A stretch of DNA of 64,000 nucleotides from Nanobdellota archaeon. Its GTDB lineage: Archaea; Nanobdellota; Nanobdellia; Woesearchaeales; UBA9642. Position numbers and translations under genes: made by a program. The DNA lies in NCBI GenBank assembly GCA_021813435.1, contig JAKAKR010000008.1:124001-188000 (forward strand), written 5' to 3'. Below, one piece after another: positions 62,304 through 64,000 of the stretch (positions within the stretch are counted from its first letter, which is position 1; every line of letters begins with the position of its first letter). The notes beneath the pieces were generated by a model that worked only from the letters and a program-made list of their open reading frames with translations, had not been told where the DNA came from and searched no databases.

Positions 62304-62370
62304 GCGAAGCGAGGACGAGTAGGTTCAGAATGAAAATTCTGTTACCTACTCCCCGCACTTTTCTTTTTCT
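62304..62370 (+). repeat. tRNA-Leu(CAA) trailer: strong hairpin and second copy of the tRNA 3' end
   Basis: The 13-nt tRNA end CCTACTCCCCGCA (62291-62303) recurs at 62345-62357, 54 bp downstream. Between them GAGTAGGT and CAGAAT pair with ATTCTG and ACCTACTC in one long hairpin (about 62317-62351) with a GAAA loop. The downstream copy's CCTACTC is thus in the stem. A T-rich tract (62358-62370) may end transcription. Confidence 0.75.
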
Positions 62371-63250
62371 AGCTCACGCTGAGAATGATCCCTATTGTCA
62401 TGAGAATGAAGTATGCTGACTTCTTGAGGATGCTTTTCCATTCGAGATTCTCCTTGAAATAATACGGCCAGATGCGGTGCCCCGCATAGATCAGTGCAAT
62501 GGTGAGAACTGGGGATATTGCAAGCAGGCCCTGCGCAATGGTCACGGGCATTTTTACAATGGCATAGGTGACGCAGGCCATGGCAAGGAATGTGACAAAT
62601 TCATTGAGCATGAATTGCCAGAACGATTTGAGGTATGGCTTGCGTGATTGCCAGATATCCCTGCGATAGAATACTGTGCCGACTAGAATGGTGATGATTG
62701 TCGAAATTACTGCAGCCCAGGTCATGACCGTAATCCAGTCAATGGTGTCGAGTGCATATTTGGTGACTGTCGATCCGATCGCAAGGATGAGCGTGGTGAG
62801 AAGCATATAGAATAATGCCTTGTTGACCCGCAACCCGCCATGATAGGTCAATAGGAATGAACTTGCAAGGATGATAATAAATCCGAGGTATTGCAGGAGC
62901 GTCAACCGTTCATGCACGAGAATGAATGCGATGACCGGGACAAATATCTTTCCGAGGTTGAAGAGCGCGGTGATGATACTAGTATCTGACTCTTTGAGCG
63001 CTTGGAAATAGGGATAGAGATAGATGATCTGCGCTACCGCGACAATTGTCACGGGAATAATCATAGCAAGTGACAATGCCTTGGGAAGCCCGAATATCCA
63101 CAGGAGCGGTATAAAGAGAAGGTTGGTGATGTTTGAATAAAAGAGGAGCGCTATGGTGTTCTTGAACTTTTTTGTGACAAGAAAATTGTCGATGATGATA
63201 CCGACACTGAAGAATACTGCTGCAAGAATGATGAATACATACTCGATCAT
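62369..63250 (-). CDS. EamA/DMT-superfamily transporter
   Basis: The 293-residue protein has ten predicted helices in two five-helix halves. The EamA-type signature FQALKESDTSIITALFNLGK, FVPVIAFILVHERLTLLQYL, GFIIILASSF is in the first half, and the second half ends AQGLLAISPVLTIAL followed by a final helix. Members move metabolites or sugars across the membrane; no substrate can be assigned. It lies between two tRNA genes on the opposite strand. Confidence 0.85.
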   Translation of the reverse strand: MIEYVFIILAAVFFSVGIIIDNFLVTKKFKNTIALLFYSNITNLLFIPLLWIFGLPKALSLAMIIPVTIVAVAQIIYLYPYFQALKESDTSIITALFNLGKIFVPVIAFILVHERLTLLQYLGFIIILASSFLLTYHGGLRVNKALFYMLLTTLILAIGSTVTKYALDTIDWITVMTWAAVISTIITILVGTVFYRRDIWQSRKPYLKSFWQFMLNEFVTFLAMACVTYAIVKMPVTIAQGLLAISPVLTIALIYAGHRIWPYYFKENLEWKSILKKSAYFILMTIGIILSVS

Positions 63251-63313
63251 ACCTTTCTTTTTCTGCGGTGATTTATATGTTTTCCTAAATGCTGCTACTG
63301 ACGGCTTTCAAAT

Positions 63314-63326
63314 AACTATTTAAACA
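63314..63326 (+). promoter_or_regulatory. TATA box of tRNA-Leu(CAG)
   Basis: CTATTTAAACAG lies about 23-35 bp before the first base of the tRNA, the usual archaeal spacing. Confidence 0.6.
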
Positions 63327-63348
63327 GTCTATTATTCTTCCTGATTAC

Positions 63349-63434
63349 GCGAGGGTGGCAGAGCCTGGTCAAATGCGCAAGCTTCAGGAGCTTGTTCCTT
63401 AGTGGATGCAGGGGTTCGAATCCTCTCCCTCGCA
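63349..63434 (+). tRNA. tRNA-Leu (anticodon CAG)
   Basis: The acceptor stem GCGAGGG (63349-63355) pairs with CCCTCGC (63427-63433), discriminator A at 63434. The anticodon stem CAAGC pairs with GCTTG around TTCAGGA, so the anticodon is CAG. A variable arm and a TTCGAAT T-loop follow. No intron and no encoded CCA are present; the length is 86 nt. Confidence 0.95.
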
Positions 63435-63615
63435 GTTTTCTTTCGAATGCTTAAACGAAGTTTAACATTCACTTTTTACGAGATTTTTTGTAAAAATCTC
63501 AGCTGAATCCTCTCCCTCGCAGTTTTCTTTCGAATGCTTAAACGAAGTTTAACATTCACTTTTTACGAGATTTTTTGTAAAAATCTCAGCTGAATCCTCT
63601 CCCTCGCAGTTTTCT
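63418..63615 (+). repeat. Tandem 87-bp repeat starting in the T-loop of tRNA-Leu(CAG), 2.3 copies
   Basis: GAATCCTCTCCCTCGCA, the last 17 nt of the tRNA, begins copies at 63418, 63505 and 63592 (period 87). Two copies are complete and identical; the third stops after 24 nt. Each full unit holds two hairpins: GAATG(c)TTAAAC-gaa-GTTTAACATTC and GAGATTTTT-tgt-AAAAATCTC. The first copy is thus half inside the tRNA. This is not a CRISPR, since there are no unique spacers. Confidence 0.9.
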
Positions 63616-63690
63616 CAATCTTCTGCAAACAATAACAGTTATAAATGCTCGCATACCTAGAGTCACTCCACATGATGTGGGGGGATGCCT

Positions 63691-64000
63691 ATGAATAGAA
63701 ACTATCAGTTACGTATTTCACTCGCAAAAGATGCGACAGCAGAATTCTTTGATTCGCTTCCACAAGTAGCATATATTACTGGTCCGGGAATGGGAAGGAA
63801 ATATTTCATGAAATCAGACGAGGATAAGATTAATCTGTCTATAATCCTTGGCGAGTCATATGCGCGTATGGCTCTTTCGACTCTGGGGAATAATCCTGAT
63901 CCAGGATTCATTGTGTCCCAGGGCCCTGACGCTCACGATCGGGAATATCTTGAGATCAATGCTGCGGGAGTCGAATTCCTGCGCAAACAACTATTTGGTG
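63691..64000 (+). CDS. Uncharacterised protein, N-terminal part (runs off the window)
   Basis: The first 103 residues are open to the right edge, beginning MNRNYQLRISLAKDATAEFF. The sequence is soluble, mixed alpha/beta, without signal peptide; no family is recognised. ATG 63691 is preferred over the in-frame ATG 63685 because the GGGGGG run then has normal spacing. GTTATAAATG (63638-63647) is a likely TATA box, giving a short leader. Confidence 0.6.
   Translation, partial: MNRNYQLRISLAKDATAEFFDSLPQVAYITGPGMGRKYFMKSDEDKINLSIILGESYARMALSTLGNNPDPGFIVSQGPDAHDREYLEINAAGVEFLRKQLFG

Noticed and set aside
63418-63615. 87-bp repeats as a CRISPR array
   Set aside because: The entire unit repeats, including what would be the spacer, and its first part is the tRNA itself.

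Overview
The window is archaeal and most resembles a DPANN-type genome of the Woesearchaeota/Pacearchaeota kind. It has a FEN-1 with a PIP box, Trm5, an archaeal-type TrpRS, the tRNA splicing endonuclease EndA together with an intron-bearing tRNA-Leu, Hjc, a proteasome-activating nucleotidase, Lrp/AsnC regulators, PRC-barrel proteins and TATA-box promoters. Bacterial-type genes are mixed in (GyrA, MetK, QueA, ScpB). No rRNA, CRISPR array, prophage or intact IS was seen; one gutted transposase is present. Many genes have a TATA box only about 22-30 bp before the start codon and no Shine-Dalgarno (leaderless), while others have AGGTGAT or GGAGG sites.

Layout. 1-4 kb: the 5' end of RNase Z, then three secreted or membrane-anchored surface proteins on the minus strand. 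4.1-15.9 kb: a tandem-HTH protein overlapping a giant, extremely N-glycosylation-rich surface protein of about 3735 residues. It is built from two kinds of beta-sandwich repeat, and whole domains are inserted into fixed loops of these: a 7-blade RCC1-type propeller, a 7-blade SBBP-type propeller, and two copies of an unnamed module. A LamG domain lies between repeats. Its C-terminal domain exists separately as the secreted protein at 3.1-3.9 kb. 16-23 kb: a DEAD-box (DEVD) helicase behind a structured leader, a quinone reductase/DoxX pair, EndA, a small zinc ribbon, an HD hydrolase, an Lrp regulator and MetK. 24-33 kb: information-processing genes (TrpRS, FEN-1, Trm5, PAN) among unknowns. 33-39 kb: paired DUF2391-type membrane proteins, a transposase relic, an arginase-fold protein, and a compact four-gene unit GH15 / GT-B glycosyltransferase / DUF2391 / QueA. 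39-49 kb: small regulators, Hjc, Yip1, a Cas4/RecB-like nuclease, a phosphoesterase and a K+ channel behind a palindromic operator. 49.9-60 kb: GyrA, a DEDDh exonuclease, ScpB and its partner, a lamin-tail surface protein and an AmrS-type radical SAM enzyme. 60-64 kb: an operon of three paralogous small coiled-coil proteins, then two tRNA-Leu genes, each followed by copies of its own 3' end separated by hairpins (2.3 tandem copies of an 87-bp unit behind tRNA-Leu CAG).

Functional links: the tRNA-Leu(CAA) intron is a substrate for the EndA encoded here, and its 3' trailer for the RNase Z at the left edge. MetK supplies SAM to Trm5, QueA and the radical SAM enzyme. The glycan enzymes at 36.7-39.3 kb could serve the glycosylated surface proteins, but this is only inference.

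Strongest candidates for undescribed biology: (1) the nested, swappable domain insertions in the giant surface protein; (2) the tRNA 3'-end/hairpin tandem repeats; (3) the three-paralog coiled-coil operon; (4) the switch-like leader of the helicase; (5) a 25-residue Lys/Ala microprotein ending in CCCGC.
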